Below the pieces are notes generated by a model. It saw only the letters and a program-made list of their open reading frames with translations, had not been told where the DNA came from and made no database searches. A DNA stretch of 64,000 nucleotides from an uncultured Eubacterium sp. (GTDB lineage Bacteria; Bacillota; Clostridia; Peptostreptococcales; Anaerovoracaceae), in contig CABUXV010000008.1 in NCBI GenBank assembly GCA_902495595.1, forward strand, positions 10,459-74,458, read 5' to 3'. The translations under genes were made by a program, and so were the position numbers. Positions 1-9,364 of this stretch are shown piece after piece. The number at the start of each line of letters is the position of its first letter. The first letter of the stretch is position 1.

Positions 1-1
1 T

Positions 2-1192
2 TCAAGACAGAGGTACTGGGGAACTCCTATTCCTATGATTCACTGCGATACTTGCGGCTGGGTACCTGAAAAGGAAGAGAACCTGCCTGTAATGCTTCCT
101 ACAGATGTTGAGTTTACAGGCAAAGGGGAATCGCCGCTCGTAACAAGCAAAACCTTTGCCGATACGGTATGTCCTATATGTGGAAAACCGGCCAAAAGAG
201 AGCTGGATACTATGGATACATTCCTCGATTCTTCATGGTATTTCTTGAGATACTGTGACGCGAAGAACAGCGAAGAAGCATTCAGCAAAGACAAAATCAA
301 ATACTGGATGAACGTAGATCAGTACATCGGAGGAGTAGAACACGCTATTCTTCATTTGATGTATGCAAGATTTTTCCAAATGGCGCTTTATGATTTAGGA
401 TATGTAAATACCGAAGAACCTTTTAAAAACTTGTTGACCCAGGGAATGGTCATAAAGGACGGAGCCAAGATGAGCAAATCTTTGGGAAATGTTGTAAGTC
501 CTGCAGAAATTATAGACAAGTACGGAGCAGATACGGCAAGACTTTTCATATTATTTGCAGCACCTCCTGAAAGAGAGCTGGACTGGTCGGACAAGGGCGT
601 TGAAGGAAGCTTTAGATTTATCAACAGAATCTACAGAATGGTATACGAATATTCACAGAATTACAAGGATATTCCAGCTGATTATCAGGTACAGACAGAT
701 GCCGATAAGAATATGGCTTACTGGCTGAATTATGCGATTAAAAAAGTTTCCGATGATATAGGCGAGAGATTTAATTTCAATACGGCAATAAGCACTATCA
801 TGGAAATGGTAAACGAAATGTATAAGTATAAAGAGGGGCAGGTTAATCCGGGACTTTACGGCACTGCCATAAAAGATTTGGTAATTATGATGGCTCCTTT
901 CACTCCTCATGTTGCGGAAGAAATGTGGGAGCACCTGGGCTTTGCAGGTTCTGTTCACGAGCAGAGCTGGCCGTCTTATGATGAAAAAGCCCTTGTAAAA
1001 GATACTGTAGAAATTGTTGTGCAGCTGAATGGAAAAATCAAAGAAAAATTAGATATTGCAGGCGATCTTTCAAGAGAAGAGATGGAAAAGGTCGCTATGG
1101 AAAATGAAAAAGTAAAGGCGCTTACAGAGGGCAAAAATGTTGTTAAGGTAATAGCAGTACCAAATAAACTCATTAATATCGTAGTAAAGTAA
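2..1192 (+). CDS. leuS: Leucyl-tRNA synthetase, C-terminal part (5' end cut by window)
   Basis: Charges tRNA-Leu with leucine in the cytoplasm. The frame is open from base 2, so the N-terminal half of this usually ~800-residue class Ia synthetase lies outside the window. Visible are paired cysteines (CDTCG, CPICG) typical of the zinc-like insertion, the DSSWYFLRY stretch, the KMSKS ATP-binding loop at about base 467-481, the anticodon-binding helical domain with MAPFTPHVAEEMWE, and the small C-terminal domain ending VNIVVK-like. It stands 48 bp upstream of rnj on the same strand. Identification is secure; only the true start is unknown. Confidence 0.96.
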   Translation, partial: SRQRYWGTPIPMIHCDTCGWVPEKEENLPVMLPTDVEFTGKGESPLVTSKTFADTVCPICGKPAKRELDTMDTFLDSSWYFLRYCDAKNSEEAFSKDKIKYWMNVDQYIGGVEHAILHLMYARFFQMALYDLGYVNTEEPFKNLLTQGMVIKDGAKMSKSLGNVVSPAEIIDKYGADTARLFILFAAPPERELDWSDKGVEGSFRFINRIYRMVYEYSQNYKDIPADYQVQTDADKNMAYWLNYAIKKVSDDIGERFNFNTAISTIMEMVNEMYKYKEGQVNPGLYGTAIKDLVIMMAPFTPHVAEEMWEHLGFAGSVHEQSWPSYDEKALVKDTVEIVVQLNGKIKEKLDIAGDLSREEMEKVAMENEKVKALTEGKNVVKVIAVPNKLINIVVK

Positions 1193-1240
1193 AAGACTGC
1201 GATAAAAAGCCCTTGCCTTAAACATTTAGGAAGGACATTT

Positions 1241-3172
1241 ATGAACGAAGAAAGAGCAATGACGTCAGAAAAAACTGTAAGACCGGTATCAAAACCGGTA
1301 AAAGCCGATAGAAGAAGGACGAATACTTCGTCAAAACCGGCTTCATCAAACAGCGGTTTGAAACGCAGCAACGGAACGAATAAAAACAGTATTGCAGCAG
1401 GGACGTCAACAAACAGAAAAACAGCTAAAACTGCAGAAAAAGCAGCGCCAAAAGCTGTTTCCAAAACCGGAGTCAAATCAAAGACTCCGGCTAAAAACGG
1501 AAGGAGAAAAAGTTTAAAGGCCGAAGTAAAAGTGATTCCTTTAGGCGGGCTTCACGAAATCGGGAAAAATATGACTGCAATAGAATATGAGGACGAAATT
1601 ATTATCATAGACTGCGGCCTTTCATTTCCCGATGACGATATGTTCGGTATAGACAAGGTTATTCCCGATTTTTCCTATCTTAAGAAAAACAGCAGAAAAA
1701 TAAAGGGAATGGTAATAACTCATGGTCATGAAGACCATATAGGAGGAATACCATATCTGCTTAAGGAAGTTAACGTACCTATTTACGGAATGAGATTTCC
1801 TTTAGGTCTTATAGAAAACAAATTAAAGGAGCACAACCTTAAAGCTGTTATGCATACAGTAGAAGCAGGCGAAACTTTTAAACTTGGACGTAATTTTTCA
1901 ATAGAAGCTTTGAGGATAACCCATTCTATTGCGGATTCAATGTGCATGGCAATAAATACACCGGCGGGAAGAATTTTTCACACTGGGGATTTTAAAATAG
2001 ATTACACACCTGTAGACGGAGATCCTATAGATTTTGCAAGACTTGCCCAGATAGGTTCCGAAGGAGTGCTTTTGATGATGGCTGACAGCACCAATGTACT
2101 TAGACCCGGATACACTTCATCTGAAAGAGTTGTAGGTCAGACATTGGAAGGTATATTCAGAAGCTCTGAGAGCAGGATAATAATAGCGACATTTTCGTCC
2201 AATGTTCACAGGATACAGAAAATTATAGATCTGGCTCGTCTGTGCAACCGCAAGGTAGCTATATCGGGAAGAAGTATGGTAAACGTAGTGGATCTTGCAA
2301 AAGAGCTTGGGTATATAAAGATACCTGCAAATATGCTGGTGGACTTAAACAAAACAAAAAATATACCTGATAAAGAGCTCGTTGTAATTACAACAGGAAG
2401 TCAGGGCGAGCCTATGTCGGCGCTTGCAAGAATGGCATCATCTGACCATAAAGCTATAAAGATAAAAAAAGGAGATATGGTTATACTTTCATCAACTCCT
2501 GTTCCCGGAAATGAACTTACGGTGGCAAACGTTGTAAACAAGCTTATAGAAAAAGGAGCCGAAGTAATATATTCGGATATAGCTGATATACATGTTTCAG
2601 GACATGCATGTCAGGAAGAACTGAAACTCATGCATTCACTCATAAAACCGAAGTTTTTCATGCCTGTTCACGGCGAATACCGCCATCTGCAAACCCATGC
2701 AGAACTTGCACATACAATGGGAATATCCTCTGACAATATATTTATATTGAACAATGGTGACTGCCTGAATCTTTCACAGAAGAAAGCCTTTAAGACAGAA
2801 AAGGTTGCAGAAGCAGAAGGCATAATGGTAGACGGACTTGGAGTCGGAGATGTGGGCAATATAGTATTGCGTGACAGAAGACTTCTTTCTGAATCCGGAC
2901 TTATAATACTTGTGGCTGCTATCGACAAAAGTGCCAATATGATTGCTTCCGGACCTGATATAATTTCGAGGGGATTCGTCTATGTAAGGGAAAATGAAGA
3001 CCTTATAGATGAAGCATGCAGGATGGCAGAAAAAATTCTGGAAGAATGTATAGCTAAGGAAATGAAAGACTGGAACGGTATGAAAACAGCCGTAAGAGAA
3101 GGTCTTAAGAAATTTATATACAATAAAACGAAGAGAAATCCTGTTATACTTCCTATCTTTTTAGAAGTGTAA
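1241..3172 (+). CDS. rnj: Ribonuclease J with a long basic N-terminal extension
   Basis: Metallo-beta-lactamase/beta-CASP ribonuclease acting in mRNA decay and rRNA maturation. The catalytic core begins near residue 96 (KVIPLGGLHEIGKNM) and has the metal motif HGHEDHIGG at residues 161-169, later HTGDFKID, TTGSQGEP and the HVSGHACQEE region. About 95 residues precede the core and are rich in Lys, Ser, Thr and Ala, low in complexity and probably disordered; most RNase J proteins start almost directly with the core. AGGAAGG lies upstream of the chosen ATG; a second ATG six codons in is possible. Length 643 versus the usual ~555. Confidence 0.95.
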   Translation: MNEERAMTSEKTVRPVSKPVKADRRRTNTSSKPASSNSGLKRSNGTNKNSIAAGTSTNRKTAKTAEKAAPKAVSKTGVKSKTPAKNGRRKSLKAEVKVIPLGGLHEIGKNMTAIEYEDEIIIIDCGLSFPDDDMFGIDKVIPDFSYLKKNSRKIKGMVITHGHEDHIGGIPYLLKEVNVPIYGMRFPLGLIENKLKEHNLKAVMHTVEAGETFKLGRNFSIEALRITHSIADSMCMAINTPAGRIFHTGDFKIDYTPVDGDPIDFARLAQIGSEGVLLMMADSTNVLRPGYTSSERVVGQTLEGIFRSSESRIIIATFSSNVHRIQKIIDLARLCNRKVAISGRSMVNVVDLAKELGYIKIPANMLVDLNKTKNIPDKELVVITTGSQGEPMSALARMASSDHKAIKIKKGDMVILSSTPVPGNELTVANVVNKLIEKGAEVIYSDIADIHVSGHACQEELKLMHSLIKPKFFMPVHGEYRHLQTHAELAHTMGISSDNIFILNNGDCLNLSQKKAFKTEKVAEAEGIMVDGLGVGDVGNIVLRDRRLLSESGLIILVAAIDKSANMIASGPDIISRGFVYVRENEDLIDEACRMAEKILEECIAKEMKDWNGMKTAVREGLKKFIYNKTKRNPVILPIFLEV

Positions 3173-3213
3173 CCTTTAACTTAGTTTTCATATATTTATG
3201 AAAGGAGAAAAGA

Positions 3214-3573
3214 ATGAACGTATATGACCAGGCTCACTCACTGGCTGCTGCCATAAAGGAATCTGAAGAATTCAAGCAATATGAAGAAAAGAAAAAAATG
3301 GTTGAAGAAAATCCGCAGCTGAATGAGGCTATAAAAGATTTTATGAAACAGCAGTTTGAACTTCAGGCTGCGCAGATGATAGGTCAGGAAATGGATCCTG
3401 AAACCGTAGCAAAATTGCAGCAGCTGTCTGCGATACTTATGCAGGACCCTGCGGCAGCCCAGTACATGAACTGTCAGATGAGATTTTCGATGATGATGGC
3501 GGATGTTTATAAAATTATAGGGGAAGTTTCCGATTTCGGAATAGATCAGATGGGAGGCAATCTCAATGTCTGA
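3214..3573 (+). CDS. YlbF/YmcA family protein
   Basis: A 119-residue, almost entirely helical protein of the YlbF/YmcA family, which in Bacillus subtilis forms an Fe-S-containing complex (YlbF-YmcA-YaaT) that works with RNase Y in mRNA processing. Here that role is an inference from family membership. A charged N-terminal helix is followed by a methionine/glutamine-rich middle (QQFELQAAQMIGQEM) and a C-terminal MADVYKIIGE segment. AGGAGAAAAG precedes the ATG. The 3' end overlaps the next gene by 8 bp, and the position behind RNase J is consistent with an RNA-turnover link. Confidence 0.8.
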   Translation: MNVYDQAHSLAAAIKESEEFKQYEEKKKMVEENPQLNEAIKDFMKQQFELQAAQMIGQEMDPETVAKLQQLSAILMQDPAAAQYMNCQMRFSMMMADVYKIIGEVSDFGIDQMGGNLNV

Positions 3574-4261
3574 TATGGTAAAAACACCTGATGAACTGCT
3601 GAAAATAATGAAAGCGGCAGCTATGGGAGATATTTGTTTTTCTCATATTTTAGAGTTTATACGTCCGGGGATGACAGAGATTGAAGTAGCTGATGAAATA
3701 GAAAGAACTTTAATGGACCTTGGCGCAGAGGGTCTTTCTTTTCCGACTATATGCGTATCCGGCGTTAATACGACAATGCCTCATGGAGAGCCAAGCGAAA
3801 AGGTAATAGAAGACGGAGACTTTGTGACTATGGATTTTGGCGCAATAGCGGAGGGTTACTGCGGAGATATGACCAGAACCATTGGAATCGGACATCTTTC
3901 AGATGAACAGAAAAACGTCTACGATATAGTTTTAAAATCTCAGCTTGCAGGACTTGCAGCATGCAGAGCAGGGGTAAAATGCAGCGATGTGGATGCTGCT
4001 TCCAGAAATATAATAGAAAATGCAGGATACGGAGATTTTTATATTCACGGAACCGGTCACGGAGTGGGAACGGAAGTTCACGAACCGCCGACTTTGAACG
4101 CTAAGAGCAGTGAAATCCTTGAAGAATTTATGCCGGTTACCATTGAACCGGGAATTTATATTCCTGATAAATTCGGAGTTCGTATTGAGGACTTGGCAAT
4201 TATTACAGAGTTTGGTATAATAAATGCTGTAAAATCTCAAAAGAGTTTGATTATTATTTAA
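3566..4261 (+). CDS. M24 family metallopeptidase, catalytic domain only (Xaa-Pro aminopeptidase-like)
   Basis: Pita-bread-fold metallopeptidase of the aminopeptidase P / methionine aminopeptidase group. All five expected dinuclear metal ligands are visible: Asp90 (MDFGA), Asp101 (GDMTRT), His165 (HGTGHG), Glu194 (TIEPG) and Glu208 (RIEDL). At 231 residues it lacks the N-terminal creatinase-like domain of full-length Xaa-Pro aminopeptidases (~350 residues), and no fragment of that domain is seen upstream. It overlaps the YlbF-like gene and precedes efp, the position the pepP-type gene normally has beside efp in Firmicutes. Substrate preference cannot be read from sequence. Confidence 0.85.
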   Translation: MSDMVKTPDELLKIMKAAAMGDICFSHILEFIRPGMTEIEVADEIERTLMDLGAEGLSFPTICVSGVNTTMPHGEPSEKVIEDGDFVTMDFGAIAEGYCGDMTRTIGIGHLSDEQKNVYDIVLKSQLAGLAACRAGVKCSDVDAASRNIIENAGYGDFYIHGTGHGVGTEVHEPPTLNAKSSEILEEFMPVTIEPGIYIPDKFGVRIEDLAIITEFGIINAVKSQKSLIII

Positions 4262-4285
4262 AGACAAAGAGAGGTCAATAGATTT

Positions 4286-4846
4286 ATGATTTATGCAGGT
4301 GATTTTAGAAAAGGTATTACATTTGAAATTGACGGCGCTCCCCATGTAGTTATAGATTTCCAGCATGTTAAGCCGGGAAAGGGAGCTGCTTTCGTAAGAA
4401 CCAAACATAAGAATATACTTACAGGAGCAATAAAGGAAGAGTCATTCAACCCTGATGCAAAATTTCCTAAAGCTCATATAGAAACAAAAACAATGCAGTA
4501 TCTGTACAATGACGGCGAACTTTATTATTTTATGGACCAGGAAACATACGACCAGATTCCGCTTACTTTCGAGCAGGTCGAAGATGCTATGAAATACCTG
4601 AGGGAAAATGATGAAGCTACCATAAAATTCTACAAAGATAACGCATTTCTTGTAGAAGCTCCGAATTTTGTCGATTTAAAAGTCATAGAGACAGAACCGG
4701 GAGTAAAGGGCGATACAGCAACTAACGTAACTAAAGCGGCTACGGTGGAAACCGGCGCAGTCATTCAGGTTCCGATATTTATAGAAGAAGGCGAGATTAT
4801 ACAGATTGATACAAGAACTGGGGAGTATCTCGGCAGGTCAAAATAA
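4286..4846 (+). CDS. efp: Elongation factor P
   Basis: Relieves ribosome stalling at polyproline stretches by binding near the E site. The 186-residue protein has the standard three-domain EF-P length. Domain I carries the loop PGKG at residues 30-33 with Lys32, the position that is post-translationally modified in many bacteria; no modification genes (epmA/B, ymfI) are adjacent. The C-terminal signature GEIIQIDTRTGEYLGR is intact. AGAGAGG lies upstream of the start. It is 24 bp behind the M24 peptidase gene, the usual Firmicute pairing. Confidence 0.97.
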   Translation: MIYAGDFRKGITFEIDGAPHVVIDFQHVKPGKGAAFVRTKHKNILTGAIKEESFNPDAKFPKAHIETKTMQYLYNDGELYYFMDQETYDQIPLTFEQVEDAMKYLRENDEATIKFYKDNAFLVEAPNFVDLKVIETEPGVKGDTATNVTKAATVETGAVIQVPIFIEEGEIIQIDTRTGEYLGRSK

Positions 4847-4854
4847 ACATTTTC

Positions 4855-4880
4855 AAAGGGGCGTGAAATCGTCCCTTTAT
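4855..4880 (+). terminator. Weak hairpin after efp
   Basis: A 9-bp stem (AAAGGGGCG / CGTCCCTTT, one G-T pair) with a six-base loop is followed by ATTTG rather than a clean U-run. It may partially terminate efp transcripts and let some run into mltG. Confidence 0.4.
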
Positions 4881-4899
4881 TTGTAGAAAGAGGTAGCAA

Positions 4900-5958
4900 A
4901 TGTCAAAGATTTTAGGCAGTAAACTGAAACTTATTTTGGTCATACTGGGAGCAATAGTAATTTTGACTACAGCGGCGATTTTGCTTTATCTTCGGGGCAT
5001 AGGCGCTGTAGATTCCAAGGACGACAAAACTGTTTCCGTAAATATTCCCCAGGGAAGCGGAGCTGCGGCAATAGTGGATATACTGGATGAAGAAGGTCTT
5101 GTCAAAAGCAAGACGTGCGCTAAAATACATGTGCGTATAGGAAGATACGATACTCTTCAGGCAAACACGTATATGTTCAACAAGTCTATGAATCTTCCCC
5201 AGATGCTGAAAGCTATAAATTCAGGAGATTTTAATTATGTTTCAAAACAGCAGTATACTATTATAGAAGGCGCCACGCTTCCTCAGGCAGCCGAAGCGAT
5301 GTCAAAGGAACTTCCCTTTACTGCTGCTGAAATTATGGCAGTATGGACAGATAAAGCGTATTTGAAAGAGCTTATAGATAAATATTGGTTCCTTACAGAC
5401 GAAATACTTCAGGAGGGAATAATGTATCCTCTGGAGGGATATATATATCCTGAAACATATTTTGTTACCGATGAAAATCCTGACATTAAAAGCATTACAG
5501 CAAAAATGCTTGATGAAACGGATAAGGTTCTGACAGATAAAAAGAAATCTATTGAAAAAATGGACATGAGCGTTCATCAATTTTTGTCGCTGTCATCTGT
5601 AGTGGAGAATGAATCACTGTTTAAGAAAGACAGAGCTAAAATAGCAGGTGTATTTGTAAACAGGCTTAACAAAGACATGCCGCTTCAAAGCGACATTACG
5701 GTTCTTTATGCTCTTCAGGAAAAAAGGGTAGCTGTTACAAATGCTGATTTACAGGTTGATTCCAAGTACAATACGTATAAGAATACAGGACTTCCTGTAG
5801 GACCTGTATGTTCACCTTCATCAGAAACAATGGATGATGTTTTAAATTATGAGAAGAGCGATTACTATTTCTTCTTTGCAAAGGAAGACGGTTCTGTTAT
5901 ATACTCCAAAACCTATGATGAACATCAAAAAGCTGTAAATGAAAACAAATGGTATTGA
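4900..5958 (+). CDS. mltG: Endolytic murein transglycosylase MltG (YceG-like)
   Basis: Membrane-anchored lytic transglycosylase that cuts nascent peptidoglycan strands and so limits glycan length. An N-terminal transmembrane helix (residues ~10-30) is followed by an extracytoplasmic LysM-like part and the YceG catalytic domain. The catalytic signature LSSVVENES is at residues 231-239, with Glu236 the likely catalytic acid, followed by IAGVFVNRLNKDMPLQSD. The C-terminal NYEKSDYYFFF block is also conserved. A good GAAAGAGG site precedes the ATG. Gene order mltG-trmR-trhP matches B. subtilis yrrL-yrrM-yrrN/yrrO. Confidence 0.94.
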   Translation: MSKILGSKLKLILVILGAIVILTTAAILLYLRGIGAVDSKDDKTVSVNIPQGSGAAAIVDILDEEGLVKSKTCAKIHVRIGRYDTLQANTYMFNKSMNLPQMLKAINSGDFNYVSKQQYTIIEGATLPQAAEAMSKELPFTAAEIMAVWTDKAYLKELIDKYWFLTDEILQEGIMYPLEGYIYPETYFVTDENPDIKSITAKMLDETDKVLTDKKKSIEKMDMSVHQFLSLSSVVENESLFKKDRAKIAGVFVNRLNKDMPLQSDITVLYALQEKRVAVTNADLQVDSKYNTYKNTGLPVGPVCSPSSETMDDVLNYEKSDYYFFFAKEDGSVIYSKTYDEHQKAVNENKWY

Positions 5959-5959
5959 C

Positions 5960-6652
5960 ATGAATATAACTAACGATATAATAACATCATATATAGAAAC
6001 ACTTTATAAAAGTGAAAACCCTAAACTTCAGGCTCTTCGTGAATTTGCGGAGGAAAAGAGGGTCCCTATAATATTAAAAGATACAGAAGGACTTCTTTTG
6101 AATCTCATGAGACTGAAAAGACCTGAAAAAATTCTTGAAATAGGTGCGGCCGTTGGATATTCTGCATGCAGATTTGCAGACGAATGCAAGTGTAAAGTTG
6201 TTACAATAGAATCCGATAAAGAGGCTTTTGATACTGCACGAAGCAATATAAAAAATCTTGGATTTGAAGATACCGTCAGCATTGTTCACGGTGATGCGAG
6301 AGAAGTTCTTAAAGAGCTGTACAATGAATACAGTGCAAAGGAAATATCAAAGTTTGACGTTGTATTCATAGATGCCGCAAAGAGTCACTATAAAGAATTC
6401 TGGGATTTATCAGTGCCACTTTGCAATGATGATGCAATGATAATATGTGATAATGTTCTGATGAAAGGTATGACTGCGTCAAACCAATACGACCCGAGAA
6501 AAAAATATAAAACAAGCATAAGAAAAATGCGCGAATTCATAAGTTATATCAATAATCTCGATTATGCCGATACATGTATAATACCTGTGGGAGACGGTAT
6601 TTCACTCAGTGTTATAGAGCCCGGCTCAAATATAAATAAACAGGAAGCATAA
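5960..6652 (+). CDS. trmR: tRNA 5-hydroxyuridine O-methyltransferase (TrmR/YrrM type)
   Basis: Class I SAM-dependent O-methyltransferase. In B. subtilis the family member TrmR converts 5-hydroxyuridine at tRNA position 34 to 5-methoxyuridine. Visible are the SAM loop ILEIGAAVGYSA, the acidic end of beta-2 (TIESD) and DVVFIDAAKSHY followed by CDNVLMKG, the metal-binding Asp/Asn pattern of catechol-type O-methyltransferases. The start at 5960 gives MNITNDII and sits one base after mltG; an earlier ATG at 5939 overlaps mltG and has no better ribosome site. Placement directly before the U32 gene that makes the hydroxyuridine supports the specific function. Confidence 0.85.
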   Translation: MNITNDIITSYIETLYKSENPKLQALREFAEEKRVPIILKDTEGLLLNLMRLKRPEKILEIGAAVGYSACRFADECKCKVVTIESDKEAFDTARSNIKNLGFEDTVSIVHGDAREVLKELYNEYSAKEISKFDVVFIDAAKSHYKEFWDLSVPLCNDDAMIICDNVLMKGMTASNQYDPRKKYKTSIRKMREFISYINNLDYADTCIIPVGDGISLSVIEPGSNINKQEA

Positions 6653-6683
6653 TCAGAATTTTGGAATATAATAAGATTAATAT

Positions 6684-7928
6684 ATGAGAAAACTAGAATT
6701 GCTGGCTCCTGCGGGAGACCTGGAAAAATTAAAGATAGCTGTAGATTACGGTGCAGATGCAGTCTACTTCGGAGGCGAAATGTTCAGTTTAAGAGCCGGA
6801 GCCGGAAATCTCACAATAAAGGAGATTGAACAGGGAGTGGAATATGCTCATAAAAAAAATGTCAGATGTCATATGACCCTCAATATATTTGCACATAATG
6901 AAGATATAGAACCTTTGGAAAATTATTTAAAATCCATAAGGCATATACCTGTAGACGCTTTTATAGTATCAGACCCGGGAGTTATAGAACTTATAAAAAA
7001 ATATATACCAGATGCAGAGCTTCATCTTTCCACCCAGGCTAATATGACAAATTACGTTACTGCCAACTTCTGGCGCTCACAAGGTGTGAAAAGGCTTGTT
7101 TTAGCCAGAGAACTCACTCTTAAAGAAATAAAACAGGTAAGAGAAAATATTCCCGATGATATGGAGCTTGAATCTTTTGTTCACGGCGCTATGTGCATTT
7201 CGTATTCAGGAAGATGTCTTCTCAGCAATTTTATGATAGACAGAGACGCCAACAGAGGCCAGTGCGCTCACCCGTGCAGGTGGAAATATAAGCTGGTAGA
7301 AGAACAGAGACCGGGAGAATATTATCCTGTGGAAGAAGACAGCCGAGGTACTTACATTTTAAATTCAAAGGATCTGTGCATGCTTAAGTATATTCCCGAT
7401 ATCATTGATGCAGGCGTATCTTCGGCAAAAATAGAAGGGAGAATGAAAAGCGTCTTTTATGTAGCAACCGTAGTAAGCGCGTACAGAAAAGCAATAGATT
7501 CGTATTACGATGATCCTGATAACTATGAATTTAATCTTGAGTGGTTTGATGAAATGATGAAAGCCAGTCACAGGGAATTTACAACGGGATTTTATTTTGA
7601 TAAACCGACAAATGAAGATCAGAATTATCAGACCAGCGCCTATGTTCGTGATTACAGTTTTACCGGTATGGTTAAAAGCTACGACGAAAAGACAGGTATG
7701 GCAATAGTGGAACAGAGAAATAAGATGGTTGTCGGAGATGAAATTGAAATTTTCGGACCGGGGATTGAATTTTTCACACAAAAGCTTGAAATTCTTCAGG
7801 ATGAAGAGGGAAATCCATTGGAATCAGCTCCTCATCCTCAGCAGATTTTAAAAATAAAAATGGAAAAACCAGTTTCTGAAAACTACATAATCAGAAAGAA
7901 AAAAAGACTTTTCAGTAAGTCAATATAA
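6684..7928 (+). CDS. trhP: Peptidase U32 family protein, tRNA uridine hydroxylation (TrhP type)
   Basis: U32 proteins of this class are not peptidases but prephenate-dependent RNA hydroxylases; TrhP makes 5-hydroxyuridine at the tRNA wobble position. The 414-residue protein begins LLAPAGDLEKLK and has the U32 signature around ESFVHGAMCISYSGRC, with cysteines 171, 178, 194 and 198 forming the Fe-S ligand set (CISYSGRC, CAHPC). The C-terminal ~80 residues form the usual small beta domain. B. subtilis has two genes (yrrN, yrrO) here; only one, yrrO-like in length, is present. It lies 31 bp after trmR. Confidence 0.86.
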   Translation: MRKLELLAPAGDLEKLKIAVDYGADAVYFGGEMFSLRAGAGNLTIKEIEQGVEYAHKKNVRCHMTLNIFAHNEDIEPLENYLKSIRHIPVDAFIVSDPGVIELIKKYIPDAELHLSTQANMTNYVTANFWRSQGVKRLVLARELTLKEIKQVRENIPDDMELESFVHGAMCISYSGRCLLSNFMIDRDANRGQCAHPCRWKYKLVEEQRPGEYYPVEEDSRGTYILNSKDLCMLKYIPDIIDAGVSSAKIEGRMKSVFYVATVVSAYRKAIDSYYDDPDNYEFNLEWFDEMMKASHREFTTGFYFDKPTNEDQNYQTSAYVRDYSFTGMVKSYDEKTGMAIVEQRNKMVVGDEIEIFGPGIEFFTQKLEILQDEEGNPLESAPHPQQILKIKMEKPVSENYIIRKKKRLFSKSI

Positions 7929-7981
7929 TATTTGTTTTAATTTGATTTGTTAACGTCTATAAGATGAGAAAGGAGAAAAAA

Positions 7982-9340
7982 ATGTCATCAGACGCCGGAC
8001 CCATGTGGGGACAAATTATTTTATTAGTTGTATTAATTGCGGTAAACGCGTATTTTGCCGCAGCAGAAATGGCAATCGTTTCTGTAAACAAAAACAGGAT
8101 ACGCTCTCTTGCTCAGGAGGGAAATAAGAAAGCAGAGGCTTTGGCCAGGTTAATTGAAGATCCGAATAAGTTTCTGTCCTCCATACAGGTAATAATTACG
8201 CTGGCAGGATTTTTAACAAGTGCGGAGGCTGCTACAAGCTTTTCCGATGATGTCGGCGGCGCGCTGGATGGATGGGGAATACCTTATGGTGAGGATATTG
8301 CAGTAATACTCATTACCCTTATTCTATCTTTCTTTACCCTTGTATTCGGTGAGCTTTTCCCTAAAAGAATAGCTATGCTTCATGCAGATGGCGTGGCTAT
8401 GGCAGTAGTAAAATCTATACAGGCAATTTCTACTGTATTCAAACCTTTCGTATGGCTGCTGTCTGTAACGGTTACGCTTATCCTTAAGATTTTCAGACAG
8501 AGAACTGATGTTACAAGCGTTGAATATTCGGAAGATGATGTTGTTTCAATGCTTGAAGTAGGTCAGGAAAGCGGAGAATTAAAGGAAGAAGGCAAAAAAA
8601 TGATTACGAGTATATTTGCCTTTGACGATATGCTCGCTTACGAAGTCATGACTCCTAGGACAGATGTTTTTTCAATAGATATCAATGCCCCTACGGAAGA
8701 GTACATCGATGAACTGATGGAACTGAGATATTCGCGTATACCTGTATATGAAGACGACAGCGATAATATAATAGGGATACTCTACATTAAAGACTATCTC
8801 ATCAAGGCGAGAGAAGACGGATTTGACAATGTGGATTTCAGATCGATATTAAGAAAACCTTATTTCGTTCCGGAAACCAAGAATATAGATTCACTGTTCT
8901 TTGAACTGCAGACAACTAAACAGCATATAGCTGTTCTCATTGATGAATACGGCGGATTTTCCGGTATAGTTACAATGGAAGACATAATAGAAGAAGTAAT
9001 GGGTGATATTGACGATGAATACGACGAAGAAGAACCTGAAATTCAGCAGATTTCGGAGGACACTTATGTTGTGGACGGAAGCATGGATCTTGATGATATA
9101 GATGAGGAGCTGGATATAAATCTGGAATCGGATAACAGTGAAACTATAGGAGGCTTTATCATCGATATCCTCGGAGAAATACCTGATGAAGAAAAAGTCG
9201 GCAAGGAAATAGAGTATGAAAATTATGTGTTCACCATAAATTCCATAAGGGACAGAAGGATTGAACAGATAACCATTAAAATACTCCCTGTTGATAACAG
9301 CGATGATGACGAAGATGAAGAGGAAATATCGGAAGAGTAA
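7982..9340 (+). CDS. CNNM/HlyC-CorC family membrane protein with CBS domains
   Basis: Integral membrane protein of the hemolysin C / CorC / CNNM group, implicated in divalent cation (Mg, Co) efflux or homeostasis. The DUF21 domain with about four membrane segments spans residues ~5-190, with the motif AEMAIVSVNKNRIRSL. Two CBS domains follow (from EVMTPRTDVFSID to IDEYGGFSGIVTMEDIIEEVMG), then a CorC_HlyC C-terminal domain and a very acidic tail. The ATG at 7982 is chosen because AAAGGAG (7969-7975) lies between it and an upstream in-frame ATG at 7964. Substrate is not decidable. Confidence 0.88.
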   Translation: MSSDAGPMWGQIILLVVLIAVNAYFAAAEMAIVSVNKNRIRSLAQEGNKKAEALARLIEDPNKFLSSIQVIITLAGFLTSAEAATSFSDDVGGALDGWGIPYGEDIAVILITLILSFFTLVFGELFPKRIAMLHADGVAMAVVKSIQAISTVFKPFVWLLSVTVTLILKIFRQRTDVTSVEYSEDDVVSMLEVGQESGELKEEGKKMITSIFAFDDMLAYEVMTPRTDVFSIDINAPTEEYIDELMELRYSRIPVYEDDSDNIIGILYIKDYLIKAREDGFDNVDFRSILRKPYFVPETKNIDSLFFELQTTKQHIAVLIDEYGGFSGIVTMEDIIEEVMGDIDDEYDEEEPEIQQISEDTYVVDGSMDLDDIDEELDINLESDNSETIGGFIIDILGEIPDEEKVGKEIEYENYVFTINSIRDRRIEQITIKILPVDNSDDDEDEEEISEE

Positions 9341-9364
9341 AATGAATTCTTTCATATAAATAAA

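Noticed and set aside
976..1476. 166-residue minus-strand ORF across leuS and rnj
   Set aside because: It lies opposite two well-supported genes; its hydrophobic look comes from the complement of Lys-rich codons.
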